64,000 bases of DNA. Origin: Rhyzopertha dominica. Its lineage: Eukaryota > Arthropoda > Insecta > Coleoptera > Bostrichidae. Below the pieces are notes generated by a model. That model was not told the origin of the DNA. It saw only the letters and a program-made list of their open reading frames with translations, and searched no databases. Positions 1 to 10,478 of the stretch are shown in pieces (positions within the stretch are counted from its first letter, which is position 1; each line of letters opens with the position of its first letter). The DNA lies in the NCBI GenBank assembly GCA_025024175.1, contig QCXZ01000064.1, positions 44,413,325 to 44,477,324 on the forward strand. Direction: 5' to 3'. The translations under genes were made by a program, and so were the position numbers.

Positions 1-642
1 ATTAATTTAAAGAACTTAATGACATTTATGTTGTTTATTCGAGTACGGGTCTTAGCAGGACTGTTTCGCAATGGTTCCTTTAGATTGCACTAGTGTACTT
101 TTCTCTTATATGTATTAATTTCGTGATCCTTGAGCTTTGTACCTCCGCTTAATGACTGACAAGATTCACCCTTTATTAATTTGTTGTGTGGAGTTTGAAA
201 TGAAATTCGTTAAATAATTGTAATGAATTTATCACATAAATTTCCTTTGTTCTTAAAGTAATATTTGAATACATGTTCTTTAGTAGTCAGTAAATTCAGA
301 CATGTAAGTACTTACATATTGGTATAGTATTATAATTACATATTGCACATTGCACCCTGAGCAGGAGGTAAAATTCAATAAACCTTTCAAATACCTGTGT
401 AATAGGTATGTATAAAACATAATTTCTATACTGTCTAAAAGCAATAAACAGGCTTTGTAATATAGTGTTTACGAACGCATCCATAAAATGTCCATGACAT
501 CATTTTCTTGCTAGTATTTTATTATTGAAAACAAATTCCATAAAGTCTGGTTTACTTCAAACCTGTCAAACTTATTTTCACACAAAAATAACAGGAATGA
601 CATCGAGAGCACACCTACCTTATACTTTTACAATACGACCAC
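1..642. other. AT-rich sequence left of the LTR element
   Basis: AT-rich non-coding sequence. I see no long open frame with recognisable content, no RNA gene and no repeat. Its last five bases (638-642, ACCAC) are the left copy of the target duplication of the LTR element that follows. Confidence 0.5.
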
Positions 643-898
643 TGTAGGGACCCGTACTAAAGATTAATTTCTTTTGGTAATCAGGTTACCCCGTTGCGCT
701 GGCGAAGGACCAGTGTATTTTTTTATAAAAGAAACACACGAAAACTTTAACATTATGTCTATTAACAACACTTACATCTTTCATACATCGTCTCTGTGCG
801 CTGTTCGGCACAATTCTATTTTACAGTTGGGTTTATTTGGGGGTGGCCGACAACCCCTCTACCCAGGCAATGCCATAAATCATTTGGGCGACCAAACA
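643..898 (-). repeat. 3' LTR of the BEL/Pao element (left copy)
   Basis: Direct repeat of 3060-3314, starting TGTAGGGACC and ending ACCAAACA on the plus strand, so the minus-strand LTR runs TG to CA. The visible differences from the other copy are a small substitution/indel cluster near 812-822 and an ambiguous base in the right copy. On the minus strand it carries an AATAAA (complement at 832-837). A G-rich stretch just inside it (complement of about 899-911) is a plausible polypurine tract. Confidence 0.88.
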
Positions 899-1103
899 TG
901 CACCCGCCCATTAAATAATGATTTCAATTAAACTGAATAAAGATTATGAGGTTAAAAAATGAAAATACTATATAAAAATATTAAACTAACCTAAAGATGT
1001 ATAAAAAACAATACAATACGGAACAAGTTCATACATGAAANAATGAAATAAAAGCACTATAAAAAATATAAGAGTCACTGGCTACCATTGTTACCTTGGC
1101 GCA
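899..1103 (-). other. 3' untranslated segment of the BEL/Pao element
   Basis: About 200 bp between the stop of the fusion frame and the 3' LTR. It is AT-rich with no further coding signal. The edge next to the LTR is G-rich on the minus strand, as expected for a polypurine tract. Confidence 0.5.
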
Positions 1104-2603
1104 TTAGTCATTAGCACTGGGCAATACACAAATCTTGGTAATGCCTCTTTTAAAAGTTCCAGACACTGTTTTTACACTAACTGTTCGTATTTTGTTATCT
1201 TCTTCCGGATACACCTTAACAATTCTTCCTCTTNGCCATTGTAAATGTGGCAAATTATCCTCCTTTAGAATGACCAAGTCCCCGACTTTTGGAGGAGCTG
1301 CTGCGTTGCCTTTCCACTTGCTTCGTTGTTGCAGCTCTGTCAAATACTGTTTTGACCATTTCTTCCAGAAATTTTGCTTCAATCGTTCTGTGTATTGCCA
1401 TCTTGATAACGTATTTAAAGCTAGTGGTTGCAAATTAGGCTCTACTGGTGCCATTAACGATTCACCAATAAGAAAATGTGCAGGGGTAAGGATCGAAAAG
1501 TCATTTGGATCGGAAGAAAGGGAGTTTAAGGGACGCGAATTTAGACAGGCTTCGATGCTTACAAGTATAGTATACATCTCTTCGTATGTTAAAAGTGCAT
1601 TTCCGACAATTCTTTTAAAATGATATTTGAACGACTTAATTGCTGCCTCCCACAGACCTCCAAAATGAGGGGTTCTGGGTGGTATAAAGTGCCAGGTAAT
1701 ATTAATTTTCAAAAGTTCTTTGTTTACTTCAGTTTTTGCAAGTTGTGATGAAAAAATGTTCAAATCTTTATTGGCACGAACAAAGGTAGTTTGATTGTCA
1801 GAAAGCAGATTTGCTATATGACCGCGTCTAGCTATCACCCTTTTTAATGTGCTTAAAAAACTGTCAGCTGTTAAATCAGTAACTAGTTCTAAGTGGACTG
1901 CCTTAGTGGCGAAACATACAAACAAAACGACATACGCCTTTATGATTCGTTTTCCTCGTCCTTTACTTTCTTTTATGTTGAAAGGTCCGGCATAATCGAC
2001 TCCGCAGTTTAAGAATGGCCTTGCTGGCTTTACACGGTGTTTAGGTAAATTTCCCATCAGTTCCGTACAATTTTTAGGTGAATTGCGATAACATATTATG
2101 CATCCATGTAACAACTTTCGTGTAACATTCTTTGCTGAGGTTATCCAGAACGCTTGTCTCAGAGAACCTAATGTAGCCGTAATACCGGCATGTAAAAGGC
2201 GTTTGTGTTCTTTGAGGACTAAAAGTTTAGAGACATGTGATTTTCCAGGCAAAAGTATAGGATGTTTTTGGTTATACTGTATGTGTGGTGCATATTTAAG
2301 TCTGCCACCAACTCGGAGTAAACCATCTTCACTTACAAATGGATTTAGGGACAGAATATGACTGTTGCGTTCTAGTGATTTACCAGCCTTTAACTTACTT
2401 ATTTCAGTTTTATATTCAATAGCTTGAATTTGATCAAATTGATTTAGTATGTCTGTAAAGTTTTCATAACGAATTTTCAAGTTTAAAATCTGTTTTCTGT
2501 CAGGATTTTCAATGTTACGCACAAAATTGAAAAATTTTGTTAACTTTGATTTAAATACAGTTCGATTGCCAATTAAAGGGGTTAATTCTTCTTTGGATGT
2601 CAT
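1104..2603 (-). CDS. Gag N-terminus fused to BEL/Pao integrase (open, 499 aa)
   Basis: One uninterrupted frame. Residues 1 to about 63 resemble the start of the Gag protein of the second BEL copy in this window (7062 onward): both open with an alpha-helical stretch containing L-I-x-x-R, V-x-K and a conserved F-x-x-I spacing. From about residue 64 the sequence is a full BEL/Pao integrase. It has the linker that opens with YKTEIS and continues to LLRVGGRLK, the HHCC zinc finger (H-AGI around 135 to the C-I-I-C pair around 167), and the catalytic triad at GVDYAGPF, LSDNQTTF and GLWEAAIK. A C-terminal domain of the DUF5641 type follows, ending near FKRGITKICVLP. All three catalytic acids are present. 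Protease, RT and RNase H have been lost by a deletion that kept the frame. One residue is unknown because of an N at 1234. The start at 2603 follows the leader. Whether it is expressed, or acts as an integrase or a Gag competitor, is unknown. Confidence 0.85.
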   Translation of the reverse strand: MTSKEELTPLIGNRTVFKSKLTKFFNFVRNIENPDRKQILNLKIRYENFTDILNQFDQIQAIEYKTEISKLKAGKSLERNSHILSLNPFVSEDGLLRVGGRLKYAPHIQYNQKHPILLPGKSHVSKLLVLKEHKRLLHAGITATLGSLRQAFWITSAKNVTRKLLHGCIICYRNSPKNCTELMGNLPKHRVKPARPFLNCGVDYAGPFNIKESKGRGKRIIKAYVVLFVCFATKAVHLELVTDLTADSFLSTLKRVIARRGHIANLLSDNQTTFVRANKDLNIFSSQLAKTEVNKELLKINITWHFIPPRTPHFGGLWEAAIKSFKYHFKRIVGNALLTYEEMYTILVSIEACLNSRPLNSLSSDPNDFSILTPAHFLIGESLMAPVEPNLQPLALNTLSRWQYTERLKQNFWKKWSKQYLTELQQRSKWKGNAAAPPKVGDLVILKEDNLPHLQWXRGRIVKVYPEEDNKIRTVSVKTVSGTFKRGITKICVLPSAND

Positions 2604-2763
2604 TATTTATTGTGTTTAAAGAAAATGGTAAGGTATGTATACTATATGCTTGCAAGAATGAAGTCGTAATGACAAAAGGTAAAAAATGGTAAGAAAATAG
2701 GAGAGCACTGACCTTGTTTATGGCGAATTCTTGCTCTTCTTGATGCAGACGATGCTTGATAGT

Positions 2764-2992
2764 GGATATCGCAATGTATCCGACGGATCTCTTGATGTAA
2801 CGTGTTGCTCAGCGGATATCGCAATGTACCCGATGATTTTTTGTTGGGACGTGCCTTGTGGATATCGTAATGTATCCGACGATGCAGACGTACCTTGGTG
2901 GATATCGCAATGTATCCGACGATGTATATAACCTTGGTGGATAACGCAATGTATCCGACGCTGTGTATTTGTTGAATATCGCAATGTATCCT
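2764..2992 (-). repeat. Six degenerate tandem repeats in the retrotransposon leader
   Basis: The core GGATATCGCAATGTATCCGA recurs six times on the plus strand, starting at about 2764, 2814, 2860, 2900, 2939 and 2974. Spacing shrinks from about 50 to 35 bp. The unit core is well conserved and the spacers vary. The block lies between the primer binding site and the ORF. Leader repeats of this sort can hold regulatory or packaging sites; that role is inference here. Confidence 0.85.
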
Positions 2993-3039
2993 ATGACTTT
3001 CTGTTCATCTGATGTCCGGGATGTGGCTCAGAAGAAAGA

Positions 3040-3056
3040 TCCGGCCCGAAGGACCA
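3040..3056 (-). promoter_or_regulatory. Primer binding site, tRNA-Tyr type
   Basis: Three bases inside the 5' LTR, the minus strand reads TGGTCCTTCGGGCCGGAT. This is complementary to the 3' end of insect tRNA-Tyr (which ends in CCGGCTCGAAGGACCA), with one mismatch in the central part. The same type of site is found in the second BEL element at 6641. Confidence 0.75.
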
Positions 3057-3059
3057 AAA

Positions 3060-3314
3060 TGTAGGGACCCGTACTAAAGATTAATTTCTTTTGGTAATCA
3101 GGTTACCCCGTTGCGCTGGCGAAGGACCAGTGTATTTTTTTATAAAAGAAACACACGAAAACTTTAACATTATGTCTATTAACAACACTTACATCTTTCA
3201 TACATCGTCTCTGTGCGCTGTTCGGCACAATACCCTTTACAGTTGGGTTTATTTGGGGGTGGCCGACAACCCCNCTACCCAGGCAATGCCATAAATCATT
3301 TGGGCGACCAAACA
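3060..3314 (-). repeat. 5' LTR of the BEL/Pao element (right copy)
   Basis: Near-identical partner of 643-898, with an N at 3274. It is followed by ACCAC at 3315-3319, the right half of the target duplication. On the minus strand the LTR carries a CAAATAAAC polyadenylation-type signal and a TTTATAAAA TATA-like stretch. Confidence 0.88.
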
Positions 3315-3431
3315 ACCACCGTTCTAAACAAATCATTTACCTTAACGGTCCATCGAATGTGCTTGATTTAAATTCGCGGAACTGATACATCGATGTTCTG
3401 AACGATCCATTTATAAGCAGTTATGAATAAG

Positions 3432-3660
3432 TTAATGATTGGTCGCGACAGCCGCCGGTAACGAGTTTATTACATTAATGCAATTTTCCATAGACGTCTG
3501 TGGGTAGAATACACCTTGTTCCACCACGCGGTACGCATACACAAGGTCAAGTACCTTGGTGCAGCCCAGCTGCGCAAGAACAGGTCGGAAGTGCGATGAT
3601 GGATTCAGATTGCGATGTTTGGTTATGGTTATGATTCCCTTCATACCCCGGATATTTTAG
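3432..3660 (-). other. Exon-like open stretch, unrecognised
   Basis: A minus-strand frame of 70 codons ends in TAA at 3432. It lies in a segment of clearly higher GC than its surroundings and has a balanced amino-acid content, including HFRPVLAQLGCTKV and YAYRVVEQGVFY. I do not recognise the product. It might be the last exon of a host gene or a fragment of an old element. It begins about 110 bp from the target duplication of the LTR element. No convincing splice acceptor could be fixed by eye. Confidence 0.22.
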
Positions 3661-6000
3661 TATGTCCGCCAATGATCATTTTGAGCCATTACAAATTTGT
3701 TTTTACGTTATTTGAAGGGACAAAAAATTGGTATGAGATTTCCACGACGAAAGTTGTACGGTTATGTAAGTGAGCTGTTGATTGCTTCTTTAGTGTTATG
3801 TAATGTAGAAGTATGAGACTACATATTAGTATCCAATCCGGAAAGAAGTAATAATGGTTAAAAGTTTTGGCGCCAACTTCACGGTTAGCAGTCATTCAAG
3901 AAAGAAGTTATAAGGGCTTGGAAGTTTGATGCCATCTTCCAAAAACATTTTTGCACACTTATACAGGTATGCTAGAAAATGCATATATCCTATCCTCATT
4001 GTTGCTTATGAACAATAACAAGCTGTTACCAAAAGTTAAATATCAGGATTAGGTTTACACTTGGTACAGCCTACCTTGGAGTGAAGAAAAGAAAAAAAAA
4101 TATTATGTTTGTTTTTGTACTTAACATTAAACAATAATGGTTGTATTATAAAATAGTAATGAGCTATTGTTTATAATTATTACTGTGTGTAATGCTTCTT
4201 TGAACTCATTTCAGTAACTATAAAATGGTTCAATTTGAGGATCGAAACTGTCGGGGATAACGGTGTATGAGTAATTATTATTTATCTAATTGAGGCACAC
4301 AGGAAGACGTCAAAATGAAATAATATGCGTAAGCTTGTTCGTTATTGCCGCATCACTTCTCTATATTTTCTTTGTGGAAACCAAATTAATATTATACTTC
4401 AGCATTAATTAACTTTCGCGATTTTTTCATACCTGCAAAACCACCTTCTGGAACTACTTAGCTACGCTTTGCAGGATATTTCTAGCAGATTTCTATCTGT
4501 ACTAGTTCGAAGAAAATACATTAATCACGAATAACGTAATGATAGGTTTTCTGTAGTAATCTTTCAGATTCCTAAATGGCACTTATCCATGTAACTTAAT
4601 TCGTAATTCTCATCCTCGCTGCCAACTATCGCAATCGACGTACAGTTCATTGTAGCTCACCCACGCATTGCATTTTCTGATCATAATAAAAGATTTAGTC
4701 TGATAAATTATATTTGTACAGTTAAAACAAAAGAAGGTTGTTTGGTGGCATATGGTTGTTACTGTTTAAAAAAATCTTTTTCTTGTGACAGCATGGAAGA
4801 TAAGGATGTTAAAAGTATAAGCTTTCAGATCCTGATTCTGTACTAAATAGAGTAATAATGCGTTTGTTCGGAGAAAAAAAATAAGTTATCTCTATACGTG
4901 TAGAGTTATTACCTGTTTGCTGTCATAACATCTAAAAGTGTATCATAATGCAAATATAATATATGGGAAAGTTACTGCTATAATGATGCTAATTAGTTAA
5001 ACAAAGTTAGCATAACTTTGTATACTAGAAAAGTTCGAGTGTGCATTATGATTGAATTTATAGAACCGCAATGCAAGAGGCTATCGTGAAATGTGGAATA
5101 TATAGAAAAACAACTAATATGTTCAATCCGGAATGGGCACTGAAAATTGATAGTTTCTGCTTATAACAGTTTAAACAGTGGATACTGTCGTACGTTTTTT
5201 TTTATTGAATGTTGTTTGGAAGCGTCAGTTCTGAAGCACAATACGTTGTGTTATGTGTGTATGTCACCATTTTGTTTTTTTGCTTTATATGTATATCAAG
5301 AAGACTTATATGATATTAACTATGGCAATCGGGACATAATTAGCAACTTCGGCACTAATTAGTATGTAAATTTATATTTTATTTAACCTTTATGGTAGAA
5401 TGATAACCTTTGCGAGTTTGTCTTTACTAATGAAATGAGCCACTGCTAACTGAACATTTAGTTTTGCTGGTACAGTGCGTTAGCTTACTAGGTACTGAAT
5501 TCTTTACATATGACGTGCGTATTTCGATACATCAGCTGTTATTATAATCTTGAATGTTCCCCAATTTGTACTGTTCTCACTCAGCATTTTAAAATTAGTT
5601 TCGAAATATGAACGTATGTCAACTCTATTACAAAACACGTATAAAATACAATTGTTGTTACTGTCATCATAATTAGTTTTGTATTCTCAATTGCTTTTTT
5701 ATTTTTAAAGTACTCCCTACTTGTTCTTTGACGAAATTATGCACGTATGATCAAAAGACAACAAACTGGGCATGATTACTTGCACCGAAAGAGAGGTCAA
5801 ACAGATAAGAATTTGTCTTGAGCTTCAAATGTTCGTTTCCTTCCAAATAAAAAGTCTGTGCCACCATACCTGAAATCATCGCACTAATTAATTAGTGAGG
5901 TTCCCCTATAACCTAAGTTAAAGTCGAAATTCCTTTTTTTATTTTTACTTTTTTATATACTACTAGTTTTTCCTTATTTTTATTACAAATTGTTAGTGTA
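3661..6000. other. AT-rich non-coding stretch
   Basis: About 2.3 kb with no recognisable coding, RNA or repeat feature. Short open frames here are isoleucine-, asparagine- and phenylalanine-rich, as expected by chance in AT-rich DNA. Confidence 0.5.
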
Positions 6001-6636
6001 TAATGTTGCACTTTCATGAATAAATGTTACGGAAGCACACGTTGTTTATTTATTTCGAACGACATATTGCAGGATAATACCAAGTGTAATACATTCAAAA
6101 TATTATTTAGCAGCAAATTTGGTATATAAATATTTAATGGGTTTTGATTTTTTTGATATTGAAACTGTTTATTACCATGAGAGCAGAACAAAGTAAATAT
6201 TAACCAGAATTCTCCCAACTTCCTAAAATAAGTGGATTGCCGCATAATTAGTTGGGTAGGGTATTAGGAACTTGTGCACAGCATTTTTATAAATTTTTTA
6301 ATGCTAGAGAATTTAAAACCTTTTGAAATTTTGCCGAGTTCTGGAACAGTTCAACAAAGAAACGCTTTCGAAAACCTAGTTTATGAAGGTGACGAGAAAT
6401 TTCGAGGTAGTTATTCTAGCAGACTTCTGACCATCAGCTTCACTGATTCGAGAATTGAGGGCGGTTCGCGAACTTACTGATGCCTGGTAAATTTATAATT
6501 TATCATTGTATCCATAAAAACAATTATAAAAAAATAACAAGAATAATAATAAATAAAACTGTCAAGTCAAGTTTATGATTTATGAACAATTTCTTCCAAA
6601 CTATTAACAAATACAGTCCACTCCAAACCCCAAACA
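6001..6636 (+). repeat. Probable 5' LTR of the second BEL/Pao element (left edge not defined)
   Basis: The base before the primer binding site ends a stretch finishing in CAAACA, so the LTR should end at 6636. I could not find a second copy downstream, so the left border is not fixed; it should start with TG somewhere in this interval. An open frame at 6274-6480 lies within it and is not recognised. Confidence 0.4.
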
Positions 6637-6639
6637 AAT

Positions 6640-6658
6640 TTGGTCCCTACGAGCCGGA
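6640..6658 (+). promoter_or_regulatory. Primer binding site, tRNA-Tyr type
   Basis: TTGGTCCCTACGAGCCGGAT follows the presumed LTR end by a few bases. It matches the complement of the tRNA-Tyr 3' end except for a one- to two-base change in the middle (CCCTAC in place of CCTTC). Confidence 0.65.
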
Positions 6659-6699
6659 TATAAGACCTAGTCTTATATTACACCGAAGTTGAAAATCGA

Positions 6700-6860
6700 A
6701 TTGCTACTTCCGTCAAGTTATATCAGCACCAAAGAACCTACCGACATACCGAAGTCCTGACTGATTGCTGCCTCCGTTAAGTTAGAACTGAAGTGGCAAG
6801 AAGCTCACCCACCTATATTGTATAACCACCGAAGCTTCAGTTGCCGCATTTATCAAGTAA
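6700..6860 (+). repeat. Three diverged repeats in the leader of the second BEL element
   Basis: Similar 21-base stretches lie at 6700-6720 (ATTGCTACTTCCGTCAAGTT), 6764-6784 (ATTGCTGCCTCCGTTAAGTT) and 6840-6860 (GTTGCCGCATTTATCAAGTA). They are spaced 64 and 76 bp apart and are accompanied by ACCGAAG motifs. The position, between primer binding site and Gag start, is the same as for the repeats in the first element. Confidence 0.55.
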
Positions 6861-7061
6861 GAATATCGGCGGCAAGGAACCCATCAACCTGACTTCTTAG
6901 ACGTTCTGTAACGCTCTTGTGAGTCACCCATCATAACACCAAATACCGTACACTAATCACCATATCACCATATCTTATCCATTACTAATTTCAAAAAAGA
7001 CCAATCCAATTAATTTATAACTACATCTATAAACTATAATTTATACCTACCGAAATTTGAT

Positions 7062-9497
7062 ATGAACGATTTATCAGCCTTAATAAAACGACGTTCTGTT
7101 TTAAAAGCAAATTTAACCCGCTGCAAAAACTTTGCTGATTCCATAGACACCAATGCCGTGGACAGAAAACTTCTTATTTCTATCCGATTGCGTAAGGAAA
7201 AAATGGAGCCCTGGTTGGACGAGTTTGAAGCCATACAATCACAAATTGAAACCTTCGAGGATGATACAGCTTCACATGAGCAAACTCGAGAATGGTATGA
7301 AAACCTTTACTTTGAAGTTTTGTCAACATTGACATACATTTGTCAAAATTCAGAAAATGATAATTTAAGTTCATCAGGTAATTCACGTCCTGTCAGTGTT
7401 TGCAATGTTGATGAAGCTAATTTAGAAATGGATTCTCTAAACAATGCTGAACCCAATATCATAGTTTCTCCTGATGCACCACAAAAGTATCCGACAATAA
7501 AAATGCACCATATTAAGTTACCTCAACTAAAATTACCTACGTTTTCAGGTGAAGTTGATCAGTGGTTAAATTTCTACGATGTCTTTAATTCAGTGGTTCA
7601 CAGCAATTCTGACTTACCTGACATCCAAAAATTTCAGTACTTAAAAACGTCATTAACAGGTGATGCAGCTACTTTAATCCATTCATTACAAATAAGTTCT
7701 GATAATTATGGCGTTGCCTGGAATTTACTAAAAGAAAGATATGAAAATAAATCGCGCATCATATACAATCATATAAAATCACTCTTTGATATAGAACCAG
7801 TTCTTAAAGAATCGCACATTTCACTCCAACAATTGATTAATAATACTTTAAAACATGTTAGAGCTCTTAACACTTTAGGAGAGCCAACTCAGCACTGGGA
7901 TTCTATACTTATATATTTAATAAGTTCTAAATTAGATTATGCATCAAAAAGAGATTGGGAGAAAATTAAGGTCGATTTTACAGAGAAACCTACTTTAAAC
8001 GATTTCATAAATTATATAATGAAAAAATGCCAAATGCTGGAAACTATATCTTCCAGTAATAAAAAGTTATTTGATAAAAGCAAGAATTATTCTTCTGTTC
8101 ATGCTTCAATCTCTAGGGATTTCAAATGCAAAATTTGCTCTAAAGACTTTCACCCTATATATTGCTGTAAAAAATTTATTGAAATGTCAGTTCCAATGAG
8201 AATAAAAGAAATCACAAGATTGCGCCTTTGCAAAAACTGTTTTCGCAGCAATCATTTTACTAAAGATTGTGTGGGAATAACGTGTAAGATTTGTAAACAG
8301 CGTCATAATACATTACTGCACATTCCAATTACTCCGAACATCCAACGCCATTCATTACCAATCCCACTTAATTCTAATGATAATATTCCAATATCTTTAA
8401 CAGAGCCGCATAATCCTGAAAATATAGACATGGTAACAGCATCTAATTCTAATTGTGCTTATGTAAGCCAAATCAATCATGTTTTGTTGCCTACAGCTAT
8501 AGTAAATGTTAAGAACACCAAAGGCGAGCTAATTCAAGTTAAGATATTACTAGACTCTGGATCCCAATCTAATTTTATTCGCCAAGATTTAGTAGATCTG
8601 CTTAATTTGGAAACTAAAGACTTTTATCTTCCCATTACGGGAATTAACAATTCTCATTCAACCGTTACTAAACAAGCCTTTTTAACGTTGTATTCAAGAA
8701 CAAGTCAATTTAAATGTAATTTGTCGTGTTTTGTTTTGCCTAACATTACTGATAAACTCCCTCAAATGCCATTGAATATTAAATTATTTAATATCCCTGA
8801 AAATATTGTTTTGGCCGATCCCACATTTTATCAACCTGGTACCATAAGTATATTAGTTGGCGCAGAAATATTCTGGTCTATAATAGGTAAAAATCAAATA
8901 AAATTTAATAAAAACCATCCAACCTTGCATCAAACACTATTTGGCTGGATAGTGTCAGGTCCAATTAATTGTACGGTTAATTACAATTCATCTTCTTGCA
9001 TGTTTTCGTCTAATAAACTAAAAAACTTAGATATTCAGAAACAGATGGCAGCTTTTTGGGAATTAGAAGAAGTACATAGTGCTTCATTAAAATCGCAAGA
9101 AGAAATTGATTGTGAGAAAATATTTTATTTAACTACGAAACGCAATGAAGAAGGCCGATTTGTTGTTAAATTACCTTTTAATGATAATATACAATATTTA
9201 GGAGAATCCTACCAAACTGCCTATCAAAGATTCCTTTCATTAGAAAAGCGTTTTAATTATAAACCCTCCTTGTTTGGACAATATTCAGATTTTATACATG
9301 AATATATTGATTTAGGATATATGACGCCCGTCAATTACTCTAAAGACCAATTGAAATATGCATATTTTCTTCCACATCATGCAGTTATCCGTCCTGATAA
9401 AATTACATCCAAAATCAGAGTAGTGTTCGATGCTAGTGTAAAAACTTCAAGCGGGATTTCATTAAATGATACCCTCAAAATGGGCCCAGTAGTATAA
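7062..9497 (+). pseudogene. BEL/Pao Gag-protease-RT (5' part of polyprotein)
   Basis: Open for 811 codons. Residues 1-90 form a helical Gag N-terminus. Residues about 155-255 match the DUF1759 Gag domain (LPTFSGEVDQWLNFYDVFNS). Residues about 353-422 carry cysteine/histidine zinc knuckles (C-K-I-C, C-K-N-C, C-K-I-C-K). The aspartic protease active site DSGSQSNF lies near residue 500. The RT domain begins in the last 30 residues (KIRVVFDAS, LNDTLKMGP). The TAA after GPVV at 9495-9497 sits where the family continues without a break, so it is a premature stop; the same frame resumes directly after it. The start ATG at 7062 opens the frame after the leader. Confidence 0.85.
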
Positions 9498-10478
9498 TCT
9501 GACATATTTACCATACTGTTACAATTTAGACTATACAAATACGCATTCACGAGCGATTGCGAAAAAATGTACAGACAAGTCTTGATTGATTCAAGTGATC
9601 GCAAGTTTCAAAATATACTTTGGCGAGATGATCCCCAAGCACAATTACAAGCATACCAATTGAACACAGTAACATATGGAATTGCCAGTTCTTCTTATTT
9701 GGCAACTAAATGCATCGCTACTATCGCCGATAACAATGCACACAACCATCCAGTTTCTTCCAAATTTATAAAGAATTCTTTTTATGTTGAAGACTTTATA
9801 GCTAGTTTTGATGATGCAGAAAAGGCTTCAAGAGTAATTAACGAAATTAATTATTTGCTATCCCAGCATGGTTTTAACATGCGGAAATGGTCATCAAATC
9901 ATCCCAACTTGCTTAGCAATATTGATTCCAAGGATTCATTGACGTATTTTTCTGATAACAACACGGATCAAAAAACCTTGGGTCTTAATTGGAATGCCAA
10001 AAATGATTCATTACAATTTGTATTTAACACCACAACAGAAAATAATAAACAGTGTACCAAAAGGATGATACTTGGAGCAATTAGTTCTGTATTTGACCCG
10101 CTAGGTTTAGTAGGACCCATAGTTGTTAAATCAAAAATAATAATGCAGCGATTATGGCAATGCAATTTAAATTGGGACGATGAAGTTCCAGCAAACCTTA
10201 AGGCTCTGTGGCAAACCTATCAGTCTCATTTACCTAATATAAAAAATCTCAACATTCCGAGGCAGATTATTTGCGATGATCATACACAAGTAGAAATCCA
10301 CGCATTTTCTGATGCCAGTCAATTAAGTTATGGTACGTGTGTATATATTCGATCAACAAATTCGCTAGGCCATCATGTTAACCTAATATGTTCAAAAGGA
10401 CGTGTCGCTCCTTTGAAGGTAGTCACGATACCTAGATTAGAATTAATGGCTGCGCATCTTTCAGCGCAACTTGTATAA
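9498..10478 (+). pseudogene. BEL/Pao RT and RNase H (middle of polyprotein)
   Basis: This continues in the same frame as 7062-9497. The RT palm follows (SDIFTILLQFR, then MYRQVLID). The catalytic box reads FYVEDFIASF where the family has YVDD, so the first catalytic aspartate is a glutamate. The RNase H-like region includes AFSDASQLSYGTCVYI and the conserved TIPRLELMAAHLSAQL. A TAA at 10476-10478 interrupts the frame again. The copy is inactive on two counts, the stops and the altered active site. Confidence 0.83.

Larger units (their letters stand above)
2604..3059 (-). other. Leader of the BEL/Pao element
   Basis: This is the 5' untranslated leader between the 5' LTR and the fusion ORF. 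It contains the primer binding site and a block of degenerate tandem repeats, listed separately. The short open frames across it arise from the repeats and are not credible genes. Confidence 0.7.
643..3314 (-). mobile_element. BEL/Pao LTR retrotransposon, internally deleted, with intact ends
   Basis: A complete insertion unit read on the minus strand. Two LTRs of about 255 bp (643-898 and 3060-3314) begin with TG and end with CA and differ by only a few bases. The 5-bp sequence ACCAC at 638-642 is repeated at 3315-3319, a target duplication of the size usual for BEL/Pao. Inside the 5' LTR (right side) are a tRNA-Tyr-type primer binding site, then a leader with six tandem repeats, then one open frame of 499 codons that carries the start of Gag joined to an integrase. 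Protease, RT and RNase H are absent, so the copy cannot be autonomous. The near-identity of the LTRs suggests recent insertion. Family assignment rests on the integrase and its C-terminal domain; that part is secure. Confidence 0.88.

Noticed and set aside
674..931. Open frames inside both LTRs (also 3091-3294)
   Set aside because: They are identical because the LTRs are identical, and they run antisense to the element; nothing suggests coding.
1135..1623. Open frame of 162 codons on the plus strand
   Set aside because: It is the antisense shadow of the integrase frame and has no family match.
2642..2984. Short minus-strand frames rich in R-Y-P and H-C-D-I repeats
   Set aside because: They are translations of the leader tandem repeats, not proteins.
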